From: SZUA-309 sp965230005
GTDB taxonomy: Bacteria; Pseudomonadota; Gammaproteobacteria; Pseudomonadales; Azotimanducaceae
DNA: 64,000 nt
Assembly: GCA_965230005.1 (NCBI GenBank)
Contig: OZ245934.1
Coordinates: 930,001 to 994,000, forward strand
Direction: 5' to 3'
Position numbers and translations under genes: made by a program. Every line of letters starts with the position of its first letter. The stretch's first letter is position 1. Below are positions 42,136-50,835 of this stretch, one piece after another. The notes under the pieces were generated by a model. The model did not search any database. It was not told the origin of the DNA and worked only from the letters and a program-made list of their open reading frames with translations.

Positions 42136-43413
42136 TCAGGCGAGCTCGATCGTCTCCAGGCCGCCCATGTAAGGCTTGAGCACGTCCGGCACATGGACAT
42201 TGCCGTCCCCGTCCTGATAGTTCTCGAGCACGGCCACCAGTGTGCGACCCACGGCAAGGCCGGAACCATTCAGGGTGTGCACGAGCTCGGGTTTGCCGGT
42301 CTCGGGATTGCGCCAGCGCGCCTGCATGCGGCGCGCCTGGAAGTCGAGCATGTTCGAGCAGGAGGAAATCTCCCGGTACTGATTCTGTCCCTGCAGCCAG
42401 ACCTCTAGGTCGTAGGTTTTCGCGGCCGAAAAGCCGAGATCCCCGCCGCAGAGCACCACCGTACGGAACGGCAGCTCCAGCTTCTTAAGGATCGTCCGGG
42501 CGTTCTCGGTCAGCTCCTCGAGGGCTGCCCAGGAGTCCTCCGGGCGGACGATGTGCACGAGCTCAACCTTCTCGAACTGATGCTGGCGAATCATGCCTCG
42601 CGTATCGCGCCCGTAGCTGCCTGCCTCACTCCGGAAGCAGGGCGTGTGACACACGTGCTTCAGAGGCAGCCGTTCCGCTTCGATGATCTCGTCGCGGTAG
42701 ATGTTCGTAACGGGGACTTCCGCCGTCGGCGCCAGATAAAAGTCGGAGTCGCTGTCGATGTGAAACTGATCTTCCGCGAACTTCGGCAGCTGGCCGGTAC
42801 CGAAGAGCGAGTCGGCGTTGACGATATAGGGGACGTATACCTCTTCGTAGCCGTGGTCGGCCACATGGGTATCGATCATGAACTGGGTCAGCGCCCGGTG
42901 CAGACGCACGACCTGGCCACGCATGATCACGAAGCGGCTGCCGCTCACCTTCGCCGCGGCTTCGAAGTCGAGAGCGCCGCCACCGGTCAGATCCACATGA
43001 TCCTTCGGCTCGAAGTTGAACTCCGGAATCTGCCCCCAGCGGTCGACTTCGACGTTGGCCGACTCGTCAGCACCTTCCGGCACGGAAGCGTCGGGCAGAT
43101 TCGGCACCCCTTCCAGAAAACTCTGCATGTCCGCCTGGTTTTCCGCGAAGCGCTGCTTCGCAAGATCGAGACGGCCGCCGAGATCGCCAACCTCTTTCTT
43201 CAGCGGCTCGATGTCTTCCCCTGCCGCCTTGGCCTTACCAATGGACTTGGACTTGGCGTTCCGCTCGGCTTGGAGGCTTTCCGTCTCGGTCTGCAGGACG
43301 CGACGTTCCGCCTCGAGCGCTTCGTAGCGCGCGACGTCGAAGTCGTAGCCTTTGACCTTGAGCCGGTCCTGAACCGCTTTTGGATCGGTTCTGAGCAGCT
43401 TGCTGTCCAACAT
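42136..43413 (-). CDS. serS: Seryl-tRNA synthetase
   Basis: 425 residues. N-terminal coiled-coil arm (~30-100) that contacts the long variable arm of tRNA-Ser; class II motifs follow: motif 2 in CFRSEAGSYGRDTRGMIRQH and motif 3 in LNGSGLAVGRTLVAVLEN. Charges tRNA-Ser, including the tRNA encoded at 39.6 kb. 28 bp separate it from crcB. Confidence 0.97.
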   Translation of the reverse strand: MLDSKLLRTDPKAVQDRLKVKGYDFDVARYEALEAERRVLQTETESLQAERNAKSKSIGKAKAAGEDIEPLKKEVGDLGGRLDLAKQRFAENQADMQSFLEGVPNLPDASVPEGADESANVEVDRWGQIPEFNFEPKDHVDLTGGGALDFEAAAKVSGSRFVIMRGQVVRLHRALTQFMIDTHVADHGYEEVYVPYIVNADSLFGTGQLPKFAEDQFHIDSDSDFYLAPTAEVPVTNIYRDEIIEAERLPLKHVCHTPCFRSEAGSYGRDTRGMIRQHQFEKVELVHIVRPEDSWAALEELTENARTILKKLELPFRTVVLCGGDLGFSAAKTYDLEVWLQGQNQYREISSCSNMLDFQARRMQARWRNPETGKPELVHTLNGSGLAVGRTLVAVLENYQDGDGNVHVPDVLKPYMGGLETIELA

Positions 43414-43441
43414 GAGTCGTTCCCGTCCCCGGCAGGGGCAT

Positions 43442-43810
43442 TCAGCCTGTCGTCAGGCGCTGACCTAGCCAGGCGGCCAGCACACATCCAATCACGCTGG
43501 CCCCCACGTATCCGGCTGCTGCTCCGAGGCGCCCGCCTTCGAAGAGGCCGACGGTTTCCAGAGAGAACGCAGAAAACGTGGTGAAGCCGCCGAGGAAACC
43601 GACCACCAGGAGGTAGCGGCCCCAGGACTCGAACCAGGCATGCTGGCCATAAAGGCCCCAGAGCAACCCGATTCCCAGCGAGCCGGCGATGTTAATGGCT
43701 AAGGTCGGCCAGGGAAACTCTCCGGGAACGAAAAAGACCGTAGAGACCAGGAAGCGGCCGACGGCACCAAGCGCGCCGCCGAGGGCGACGGCGACCAGGG
43801 ACTCAAGCAT
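43442..43810 (-). CDS. crcB: Fluoride exporter CrcB (Fluc)
   Basis: 122 residues from the ATG at 43810; a longer reading from 43888 adds an unlikely hydrophilic tail. Four transmembrane segments. ALGGALGAVGRFLVSTVF (residues ~7-24), NIAGSLGIGLLWG and VVGFLGGFTTFSAFSLE (conserved Phe box) are the Fluc signature. Dual-topology homodimer that lets fluoride leave. No fluoride riboswitch is evident in the 102-bp gap to rarA. Confidence 0.93.
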   Translation of the reverse strand: MLESLVAVALGGALGAVGRFLVSTVFFVPGEFPWPTLAINIAGSLGIGLLWGLYGQHAWFESWGRYLLVVGFLGGFTTFSAFSLETVGLFEGGRLGAAAGYVGASVIGCVLAAWLGQRLTTG

Positions 43811-43912
43811 TGTCTCGCCGCCTGTCACCGAATGAAATGCGTATCGCGACGCCCTGCGAGAAACGAGACGTCCCTGCCCGCGATCCATCGTCCCGGTTCT
43901 CGAGAACGTACC

Positions 43913-45259
43913 TCATCTCGACTTGGGCTCAGCAACGGATTTCTGTTCCCGCGTCCGTGCGCGTTGCTCGGCTACCGCCTCCTCATCCATGGATCGCAGC
44001 CTGGCCAGACGATCCCTGATCTTGACCTCAAGTCCCTGACCGGCCGGTTCATAGTAGCTCGCAGCCTCGAGTTCCTCGGGCCAGTAGTCCTCTCCGGCCG
44101 CATAGGCTCCGGCCTCGTCATGGGCATAGCGATAGCCCTCGCCATGACCCAGATCCCTCATGAGGCGGGTCGGGGCGTTCCGAAGGTGCATGGGCACGGG
44201 ATGGGAGCCGGTCTCCCGGACGTGAGCCATGGCTGCCCCGAAAGCTTTGTAGGCGGCATTGCTTTTAGGCACGCTCGCGAGATACAGAACGGCCTGCGCG
44301 AGCGCCAATTCTCCCTCCGGCGATCCGAGCCGCTCATAGGCTTCCCAGGCCGACAGCGCCAGCTGCAGGCCGCGCGGATCCGCGTTGCCGATGTCTTCAC
44401 TGGCCATCCGCACGACGCGCCTTGCGATATAGAGCGGATCACAGCCCCCATCGAGCATGCGGCAAAGCCAGTAGAGGGCCGGATCCGGGGCGCTGCCACG
44501 AACGGCCTTGTGCAGAGCCGAGATCTGGTCGTAGAAGGCATCCCCACCCTTGTCGAAGCGCCGATAGCGGCTCCCGGCGGCCTCACTCACGGCGAGCTCG
44601 GTAATGACACCATCCTCTGCCAGCTGGGCGGCGACTTCGAGGAGATTCAGGCAACGCCGCGCGTCGCCGTCTGCCAGGTCGCTGAGCAATGCCCTGGCTT
44701 CAGCCTCGATCGCCACGGAAAGCTCTGTGGCACAGGCACGATCCACGAGTGATGCCAGATCGTCTTCGGTCAGGGACTTGAGCACGTAAACCCGCGCCCT
44801 CGAGAGCAACGCCGCGTTCACTTCGAAGGAAGGATTCTCAGTCGTCGCGCCGATGAAGGTGACCGTCCCTTTCTCTACGTGCGGCAGAAAGGCGTCCTGC
44901 TGGGCTTTGTTGAAGCGATGGACCTCGTCAACGAAGAGCACCGTATGCTCGCCGAGGGACTGCACGGCCTCGGCTTCCGCCACGGCCGCTCGTACGTCTT
45001 TAACGCCTGCGAGCACCGCTGAAAGACTGATCCAGCGGGCGTCCGAGGCGGAGGCCAGCAGCCGCGCCAGGGTCGTTTTCCCGGTTCCCGGAGGGCCCCA
45101 GAGAATCATGGAATGGAGACGGCCTTCGTCTGCCGCGCGCGCCAGAGGTTTGCCCGGGGCGAGGAGATGCCGCTGCCCTACAAAGCCCTCGAGGGTTTTG
45201 GGACGCAGCCGGTCGGCCAGAGGCGCTGTGTTTTCCTGGGCATCATCCGCCGATGACAT
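43913..45259 (-). CDS. rarA: Replication-associated recombination protein RarA (MgsA)
   Basis: 448 residues. AAA+ ATPase with LADRLRPKTLEGFVGQRHLL at the N-terminus, Walker A in ILWGPPGTGKTTLARLLA, Walker B LFVDEVHRFNKAQQD, and the C-terminal tetramerisation region (MLDGGCDPLYIARRVVRMAS). Acts at stalled forks with SSB. Starts inside the end of lolA (17-bp overlap), the usual gammaproteobacterial arrangement. Confidence 0.96.
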   Translation of the reverse strand: MSSADDAQENTAPLADRLRPKTLEGFVGQRHLLAPGKPLARAADEGRLHSMILWGPPGTGKTTLARLLASASDARWISLSAVLAGVKDVRAAVAEAEAVQSLGEHTVLFVDEVHRFNKAQQDAFLPHVEKGTVTFIGATTENPSFEVNAALLSRARVYVLKSLTEDDLASLVDRACATELSVAIEAEARALLSDLADGDARRCLNLLEVAAQLAEDGVITELAVSEAAGSRYRRFDKGGDAFYDQISALHKAVRGSAPDPALYWLCRMLDGGCDPLYIARRVVRMASEDIGNADPRGLQLALSAWEAYERLGSPEGELALAQAVLYLASVPKSNAAYKAFGAAMAHVRETGSHPVPMHLRNAPTRLMRDLGHGEGYRYAHDEAGAYAAGEDYWPEELEAASYYEPAGQGLEVKIRDRLARLRSMDEEAVAEQRARTREQKSVAEPKSR

Positions 45260-46148
45260 CGGTCTCCGGGGGCACCGTGAGCTGAAAGTCGCTCGATTGT
45301 ATCACCCGGTCCGGTTCTGCCCGGAAGCGGATCTCGGTGTACTGGCCCAGGTGATCGACGATGCCCAGGCTCGCCAGGCCCGCCGCCGTAAAACGCAGTT
45401 CGATCTCTGCGAAGAGACTGTCGGCTCCGCGCGGGGACACAATGAAACTCTGTGTCTCTGGCTCATCGCCGGGTTGTCCCGGAAGCGCGACGACGAGAAA
45501 GGAGGCATCGAGATCAATCTCGTCCCGGGTCAGGAGTGAGATCGGTGTGTCCGAGAGCGCCTCCGCCAGGGGACGAATCGTCAGTTGCTCGAGGTCCGGG
45601 TCATAAACCTTGAGCCGATCCCCTTCCGTAACGATGACCTGAGGATACGGGGCATCAACGACCCATTTGAAGTTCGGGCGCGAAAGCAGCACGTAACCCG
45701 TGGACTGCTCGAGGATCTGGCCCCGTGTGCCGGCAATCGCCTGATCGAAAGAGGCGGCAAAGTCGTTGAGCCCGGCCAGCCGCGCCGCGAGTTGGTCTGC
45801 ATCGGAGGCTGTCGAATCCACACCCCCGGCATCGAAAGTGGCCGCTCGTCCGAATTCGCCGTAGGAAGTCGCTCCAGGATCACTTTCGGGATGACTGCCG
45901 GGATCGACATCAGCAGCACTTCCGGGATCGATTTCAGTCGCGATTCCAGGATCAGTTTCAACCGCGATTCCAGAATCCGTTGCAGCGGCGTTCCCTGGAG
46001 TAACTTCAGCGGCTATAGCAGAAGCAGATCCCGCAAGGCTCAGGAGCGCTAACAGGACAGCCGCGCCGTACGATTGTCGGAAGCTCAGACCGCAGCGGCA
46101 GGCCGCAGCCTCAATCCCGCTTCGGTACCAGAACTTCACGACTGCCAT
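45243..46148 (-). CDS. lolA: Outer-membrane lipoprotein carrier LolA with octapeptide repeats
   Basis: 301 residues, about 90 more than usual. The signal peptide hydrophobic core is YGAAVLLALLSLAGSASAIA, cut before AEV. Then come five 8-residue repeats of the form x-D-P-G-x-A-x-E (about residues 57-96), an acidic spacer, and the LolA domain from ~115 (LAARLAGLNDFAASFDQAI, EQSTGYVLLSRPNFKWVVDA). LolA ferries lipoproteins across the periplasm. The ATG at 46148 overlaps ftsK by 38 bp; a GTG three codons on is an alternative. The repeats would form a flexible linker before the folded domain. Confidence 0.85.
   Translation of the reverse strand: MAVVKFWYRSGIEAAACRCGLSFRQSYGAAVLLALLSLAGSASAIAAEVTPGNAAATDSGIAVETDPGIATEIDPGSAADVDPGSHPESDPGATSYGEFGRAATFDAGGVDSTASDADQLAARLAGLNDFAASFDQAIAGTRGQILEQSTGYVLLSRPNFKWVVDAPYPQVIVTEGDRLKVYDPDLEQLTIRPLAEALSDTPISLLTRDEIDLDASFLVVALPGQPGDEPETQSFIVSPRGADSLFAEIELRFTAAGLASLGIVDHLGQYTEIRFRAEPDRVIQSSDFQLTVPPETDVIGG
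45861..45980 (-). repeat. Five-unit 24-bp minisatellite inside lolA
   Basis: Units at 45861-45884, 45885-45908, 45909-45932, 45933-45956 and 45957-45980. On the coding strand they encode, in order from 45980 down, TDSGIAVE, TDPGIATE, IDPGSAAD, VDPGSHPE and SDPGATSY. The last two units by coordinate match at 20 of 24 bases. The 24-bp period preserves frame, so copy changes would lengthen or shorten the linker without breaking lolA. Confidence 0.9.
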
Positions 46149-48354
46149 TACTGCCCATTTCGCTGACCACCCCGGCCGCTTCCATGGTCTCGATGAGACG
46201 CGCGGCCCGGTTGTAGCCGATGCGCAGTTTCCGTTGCACGGACGAGATGGATGCCCGCCGGGAGTCCAGCACGTATTCCACAGCCTCGTCGTAGAGTGGG
46301 TCGCTCTCTTCGGAGCCGTCCCCGGATTCGATGGGCACGAAGGGCTCATCCTCACCGCCGGTGAGCACGTCCTCGCGGTAGTTGGGCTCCGCCCGCTGTT
46401 TCCAGTCCTCCACCACTCGATGCACCTCGTCGTCGGAAACAAAGGCACCGTGGACCCGCGTCGGAACGCCTGAGCCCGGAGGCAGGTAGAGCATGTCGCC
46501 GTGCCCGAGAAGCTGTTCGGCGCCGCCCTGATCGAGAATCGTCCGGGAATCGACCTTCGAGGACACCTGGAAACTGATCCGGGTCGGAATGTTCGCCTTG
46601 ATGAGCCCGGTGATCACATCCACTGAGGGTCGCTGCGTGGCAAGCACCAGGTGAATACCGGCCGCGCGGGCCTTTTGCGCGATCCGCGCGATCAGCTGTT
46701 CCACCTTCTTGCCGACGATCATCATCATGTCGGCAAACTCGTCGATAACGACCACGATCACCGGCAGTTTCTCGAGCAGGGGCGCTTCACCGTCGAGCTC
46801 TTCGTTCCAGAGCGGATCCGGGATGCCGCCGTTCTTGGCGGCCTCTGTGACCTGGCGGTTGTAACCCGCCAGATTACGCACCCCGAGGGATGCCATGAGC
46901 TTGTAGCGCCGCTCCATCTCCCCGACACACCAGTTGAGGGCATGGGCCGCTTCTTTCATGTCCGTCACCACCGGCGCAAGGAGGTGGGGAATGCCCTCGT
47001 AGACGGAAAGCTCGAGCATCTTCGGATCCACGAGTATGAGGCGCACCTCTTCCGGCGTCGCCTTGCAGAGGATCGACAGCAGCATGGCGTTCACGCCCAC
47101 GGACTTACCGGACCCCGTGGTGCCGGCAACAAGCAGGTGCGGCATGCGGGCGATGTCCGCCACCTGCGGCTCGCCCATGATGTCTTTACCGAGGGCCAGC
47201 GTAAGCGGTGATTTCGCCTCCTGGAAGGTGGGATCGGCGAGGATTTCTTTGAGACGCACCACCTCGCGGTTTTCGTTAGGAATCTCGATACCCACCACGG
47301 AACGGCCCGGAATCACCTCCACGATCCGCACGCTGATTACCGCCAGGGATCGAGCCAGGTCTTTCGCCAGCGCGCTGATGCGCTGAACCTTCACACCCGC
47401 GGCGGGCTGAATCTCGAAGCGGGTCACGACCGGGCCCGGCAGCACCGATTCGACCTGGGCCTCGATGCCGAAATCCGCAAGCTTGAGCTCCAGCAGCCGC
47501 GACATGGCGGAGAGCGATTCCTCCGAATAGCCCACTTCGTCGTCCGCACTCTTCTCGTCAAGCAGTTCCAGATCCGGAAGTTCATCGGAGGTTTTGAAAT
47601 CGAAGCGCTTCTGCGTGCGGGCTTTGGCTTTGGGTTTCTCCGGCACGGCGGCAATCTTCGGTTGAGCCCGCTCGGCAACTTTCCTGTCAGACTTTTTGCG
47701 CGACTTCCGCGTCTCGACGTTGCTCCGAGTCAGCGCCCTGGCACTGCGCCGGGCTTTAAGCCGATCGGCCTGGCGATCGACGAAACCGATACAGGCCCGG
47801 CTCAGTCCGTGGAGCCAACGGCCGGTTCGTTCCGCAACGGCCAGCCAGCTGAAGCCGGCGGCTGCCTGGGCACCAATGAGTCCAGCGGCCAGACAGAGCA
47901 GCGTCAGCCCGACCCAGCCGAAAACCGGCTCACCCACCCGCACGAGCCACTCTCCGAGCACACCCCCGACGCCAGCGGGGAGATCGGCCAGGCCCTTGAA
48001 ATGCACTTCCGCAAGGACGCAGGCAGAGACGATGAGGCCGATCCAGCCCATGGCGCGAATGCTGACCAGAACCCAGGAAATCGGCTCCAGGGCGCCGCGT
48101 ACGAGGCGTACGCCCATGATGATCAGCACCGCCGGTAGCGCGTAGGCCACCACCCCGAAGAGATAGAGGGCGATGTCTGCAAACATTGCCCCACTCCGCC
48201 CGACGAGGTTTTCCACGTCTGAACCGTTACCGCTGTAGGTAAAGGCTGGATCCATCGGTGAATAGGAGACGATGGCCAGCAGCGTGTAGAGCGCGGCGGC
48301 AGCCAGACCAACGAGGCCGATCTCGCGAACGGGTACGGAAGCGGGCGAAGACAT
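46111..48354 (-). CDS. ftsK: DNA translocase FtsK
   Basis: 747 residues from the ATG at 48354 (GGAG upstream). Four N-terminal membrane segments (to ~165) anchor it at the septum; a short basic linker (~180-260) replaces the long Pro/Gln linker of E. coli FtsK. Motor domain: Walker A TTGSGKSVGVN, VVVIDEFADMMM, ATQRPSVDVITGLIKANIP. C-terminal winged-helix gamma domain (SSVQRKLRIGYNRAARLIE) reads KOPS sites. It pumps chromosome termini to dif during division. Confidence 0.96.
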   Translation of the reverse strand: MSSPASVPVREIGLVGLAAAALYTLLAIVSYSPMDPAFTYSGNGSDVENLVGRSGAMFADIALYLFGVVAYALPAVLIIMGVRLVRGALEPISWVLVSIRAMGWIGLIVSACVLAEVHFKGLADLPAGVGGVLGEWLVRVGEPVFGWVGLTLLCLAAGLIGAQAAAGFSWLAVAERTGRWLHGLSRACIGFVDRQADRLKARRSARALTRSNVETRKSRKKSDRKVAERAQPKIAAVPEKPKAKARTQKRFDFKTSDELPDLELLDEKSADDEVGYSEESLSAMSRLLELKLADFGIEAQVESVLPGPVVTRFEIQPAAGVKVQRISALAKDLARSLAVISVRIVEVIPGRSVVGIEIPNENREVVRLKEILADPTFQEAKSPLTLALGKDIMGEPQVADIARMPHLLVAGTTGSGKSVGVNAMLLSILCKATPEEVRLILVDPKMLELSVYEGIPHLLAPVVTDMKEAAHALNWCVGEMERRYKLMASLGVRNLAGYNRQVTEAAKNGGIPDPLWNEELDGEAPLLEKLPVIVVVIDEFADMMMIVGKKVEQLIARIAQKARAAGIHLVLATQRPSVDVITGLIKANIPTRISFQVSSKVDSRTILDQGGAEQLLGHGDMLYLPPGSGVPTRVHGAFVSDDEVHRVVEDWKQRAEPNYREDVLTGGEDEPFVPIESGDGSEESDPLYDEAVEYVLDSRRASISSVQRKLRIGYNRAARLIETMEAAGVVSEMGSNGSREVLVPKRD

Positions 48355-48392
48355 GGGGTTCTCCACTGGGGTCCGCCGGGAGTGTAACCAAT

Positions 48393-48408
48393 CGTGATCG
48401 GGGTCACA
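48393..48408. promoter_or_regulatory. CRP/Vfr-like site upstream of ftsK
   Basis: CGTGATCGGGGTCACA fits TGTGA-N6-TCACA at 9 of 10 core positions. It lies 39 bp before the ftsK ATG, in the 184-bp divergent gap with the PA4642-family gene. A GTTAG/CTAAC inverted repeat (48430-48448) lies next to it. A single motif; chance occurrence is possible. Confidence 0.3.
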
Positions 48409-48538
48409 AATTGCTACGCTTTTCAATCTGTTAGGCACCGTTGCTAACCTATCGCCTGTACTGCGGCGACGTGCGGAATCCAGGCCCGCGCGCTATCATC
48501 CGCCCGCCGATGCGGCCGCCACTGAGAGAAACGCCTGA

Positions 48539-48835
48539 ATGCGACCCGACAAACAGAAAGTCATCGACGAAGTCTGGGATGACGAACGGATCGAGAGCTT
48601 CCTTGACAAGACGCCCATGGGGGACGAGGAGAGCCGGGACTACAGCTGCCTGCTCTACGCCTATCGAAGCATGCGTCCGGGCGATTTCGAACGCTTCCTG
48701 GAGAAGTTCACGGCCCTCAACAGGGATCTCAACGCCCGCAGCAACGCGGGTGAAACCCTGCTGGAAACCATCGCCGAACACCGTCATGGCGAACCTTTTC
48801 GCGAGTTACTGATCCGCTATGGTGCCGGTGCCTAG
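48539..48835 (+). CDS. PA4642 family protein
   Basis: 98 residues. MRPDKQKVIDEVWDDERIES and the later LLYAYRSMRPGDFERFLEKF fit the small conserved PA4642 family found in Pseudomonas and relatives. No signal peptide, no membrane segment; helical and acidic. No known activity. It lies 23 bp before aat on the same strand. Confidence 0.75.
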   Translation: MRPDKQKVIDEVWDDERIESFLDKTPMGDEESRDYSCLLYAYRSMRPGDFERFLEKFTALNRDLNARSNAGETLLETIAEHRHGEPFRELLIRYGAGA

Positions 48836-48858
48836 CTGAACGGCGCCTGACGTTCGTC

Positions 48859-49644
48859 ATGAACCTGCTCTCGCGCCAGACGCCGACCTTTCCACCCGTC
48901 GAACGGGCCCTGGCTGATCCGAACGGCCTGCTCGCGGTTGGCGGCGCGCTGAATACGGAATGGCTCACGGCCGCCTACCGGCGCGGTATTTTTCCGTGGT
49001 TCGACAGCGATTCGAGCCCCATCCTCTGGTGGTGTCCCGATCCTCGCGCCGTGCTCCTCCCGGATCGGGTTCGTATCACCCGCTCTCTGGCCAAGCGCCT
49101 CCGCAACGGCGGCTTCCGGGTCACGGCCGATCGCGCTTTTGAGGCGGTAATCCGCGGCTGTGCGGCCGAACGGCGCAGCCAGGCCGGGGAAGCCCCGGGC
49201 ACCTGGATCACCGACGGGATGATCACGGCCTATCTGGAGCTGCACACGCTCGGTCTTGCACACTCCATCGAAAGCTGGCTCCCGGACGAAAACGGCACCT
49301 ATCACCTGGTCGGCGGACTCTACGGCGTCTCACTGGGGCGCATGTTTTTCGGCGAATCGATGTTCAGCCGCGAAGCGGACGCCTCGAAGATCGCACTCTG
49401 TCATCTCGCGAAGCAGCTCGACGCCTGGGACTTCTGGCTCATCGACTGCCAGATTGCCAACCCACACCTGACGCGCATGGGCGCCGTGGATATGCCGCGA
49501 GAGGCCTTCATCGAGCTGGTGGAGCGCAACGCGCATCAGTCGACGCGCGACGGGCGCTGGACCCTGAGCGAGTGGCCTAGAGAGAGCTGGCGGCCCCAGG
49601 CCGGTGCTGGCGAGGCAGGCCAGGGGCAACGGCGCCTGCGATGA
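48859..49644 (+). CDS. aat: Leucyl/phenylalanyl-tRNA--protein transferase Aat
   Basis: 261 residues. Aat landmarks are FPPVERALADPNGLLAVGG, AYRRGIFPWFDSDSSPILWW, HSIESWLPDENGTYHLVGG and GLYGVSLGRMFFGESMFS. It attaches Leu or Phe to N-terminal Arg/Lys to create degrons read by ClpS. Its stop overlaps bpt (ATGA). Part of an N-degron gene group with bpt, clpA and clpS. Confidence 0.96.
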   Translation: MNLLSRQTPTFPPVERALADPNGLLAVGGALNTEWLTAAYRRGIFPWFDSDSSPILWWCPDPRAVLLPDRVRITRSLAKRLRNGGFRVTADRAFEAVIRGCAAERRSQAGEAPGTWITDGMITAYLELHTLGLAHSIESWLPDENGTYHLVGGLYGVSLGRMFFGESMFSREADASKIALCHLAKQLDAWDFWLIDCQIANPHLTRMGAVDMPREAFIELVERNAHQSTRDGRWTLSEWPRESWRPQAGAGEAGQGQRRLR

Positions 49645-50351
49645 AAGACGAGATCGGTAAGCGTCAGTTCTATCTGACCCCCAGCCATCCCTGCAGCTAC
49701 CTGCCGGGACGCCAGGCGCAGACCCTGTTTCTCGACCCCCGGGACACCATTCATCCGGGCCTCTATCAGGGACTCACGGAACACGGCTTCCGGCGCAGCG
49801 GCGGGCACCTCTATCGGCCCCACTGCCAGGACTGCCAGGCCTGCATTCCGACTCGAATCCCGGTCGCCGGCTTCGAGCCGCGGCGCACGCAGCGGCGGGT
49901 GCTGAAACGGAACGAGGATCTGGAACTGGCCGTCGAGCCTGCCATGTTCAACCGGCGTTATTACGAGCTCTACAGCCGCTACGTCCGCGGCCGCCACGCC
50001 GATGGGGACATGTACCCGCCCACCACCGATCAGTTCCGCTCCTTTCTTCTGTCACAGTGGTCGAACAGCGTCTTCCTCTGCGCCTATCTCGACGGCGAAC
50101 TGCTCTCCGTTGCGGTCTGCGACCAGCAGCCGGAGGGCCTGTCGGCGATCTACACGTTCTTCGACCCCGACTATGCGGAGCGCAGTCTCGGCACCTGGTC
50201 CATCCTCAAGCAGCTGGAGTTCTGCGAGCGCGCGGGGCTCCCCTATCTGTACCTCGGCTACTGGATCCGCGACTGCCGTAAAATGCGCTACAAGGTCGAC
50301 TTCCGACCCGTTGAGCTGCTCCTCGAAGGTCGCTGGACACAGCTCCGCTGA
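49641..50351 (+). CDS. bpt: Aspartate/glutamate leucyltransferase Bpt (Ate1-like)
   Basis: 236 residues. LTPSHPCSYLPGRQAQTLFL carries the family Cys; GLTEHGFRRSGGHLYRPHCQ and DCQACIPTRIPV follow; C-terminal acetyltransferase-like half with LLSVAVCDQQPEGLSAIYTF. Bacterial Bpt moves Leu from Leu-tRNA to N-terminal Asp/Glu, making a ClpS substrate. Tightly coupled to aat. Confidence 0.94.
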   Translation: MKDEIGKRQFYLTPSHPCSYLPGRQAQTLFLDPRDTIHPGLYQGLTEHGFRRSGGHLYRPHCQDCQACIPTRIPVAGFEPRRTQRRVLKRNEDLELAVEPAMFNRRYYELYSRYVRGRHADGDMYPPTTDQFRSFLLSQWSNSVFLCAYLDGELLSVAVCDQQPEGLSAIYTFFDPDYAERSLGTWSILKQLEFCERAGLPYLYLGYWIRDCRKMRYKVDFRPVELLLEGRWTQLR

Positions 50352-50432
50352 AGACCCACCGCCTCTCGGCAGGAGTCAGCGCAAAGCCAGCAAAGACGGG
50401 CTTTTCCCACCGGCGCACCGCGTCCGCACGCT

Positions 50433-50461
50433 TTGCACTTAGCCCGACCATCGGGCAGAAT
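50433..50461 (+). promoter_or_regulatory. Possible infA promoter with a palindromic spacer
   Basis: TTGCAC (50433-50438) and CAGAAT (50456-50461) are 17 bp apart; both are weak matches. The spacer holds a perfect inverted repeat GCCCGA-CCA-TCGGGC (50442-50456), which may be an operator or the terminator of bpt. No T-run. Confidence 0.3.
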
Positions 50462-50492
50462 GCGCTCGCTTTTGAATGCCCCACGGGAGCCC

Positions 50493-50708
50493 ATGGCCAA
50501 AGAAGAGCAGATTGAGATGGAAGGCACGGTGATCGACACCCTGCCCAACACCATGTTTCGGGTGGAACTGGACAACGGTCACGTCGTGACCGCGCACATC
50601 TCCGGCAAGATGCGCAAAAACTACATTCGCATCCTGACCGGCGACAAGGTCAAAGTAGAACTGACGCCTTACGACCTGTCGAAGGGCCGGATCACCTTCC
50701 GCAAGTAA
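50493..50708 (+). CDS. infA: Translation initiation factor IF-1
   Basis: 71 residues, one short of E. coli IF-1. MAKEEQIEMEGTVIDTLPNT begins the single S1/OB domain; FRVELDNGHVVTAHISGKMR and LTGDKVKVELTPYDLSKGRI follow. It blocks the ribosomal A site during initiation. ATG at 50493 with GGGAG upstream. Usual neighbour of aat-bpt and clpA. Confidence 0.97.
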   Translation: MAKEEQIEMEGTVIDTLPNTMFRVELDNGHVVTAHISGKMRKNYIRILTGDKVKVELTPYDLSKGRITFRK

Positions 50709-50730
50709 GCACGCTCAGCGCTTGCTCCCT

Positions 50731-50753
50731 CGTGCCGCTCCTTTTGCGGCACG
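50731..50753 (+). terminator. infA: Hairpin after infA
   Basis: 8-bp stem CGTGCCGC / GCGGCACG (50731-50738, 50746-50753) with a 7-nt loop, 23 bp after the infA stop and in the convergent gap with clpA. The T's are in the loop rather than after the stem, so termination would be bidirectional or weak. Confidence 0.5.
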
Positions 50754-50835
50754 GCTCCGAGAACGAATGCTCTGACACCCGGACTCTGACGGACGTGCCT
50801 GACGCACGCCCTCGTTCAGTGAGCGCAGGAAAACC

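Noticed and set aside
43811..43912. Fluoride riboswitch ahead of crcB.
   Set aside because: The 102-bp gap does not show the expected pseudoknot motif, and crcB is inside an operon.
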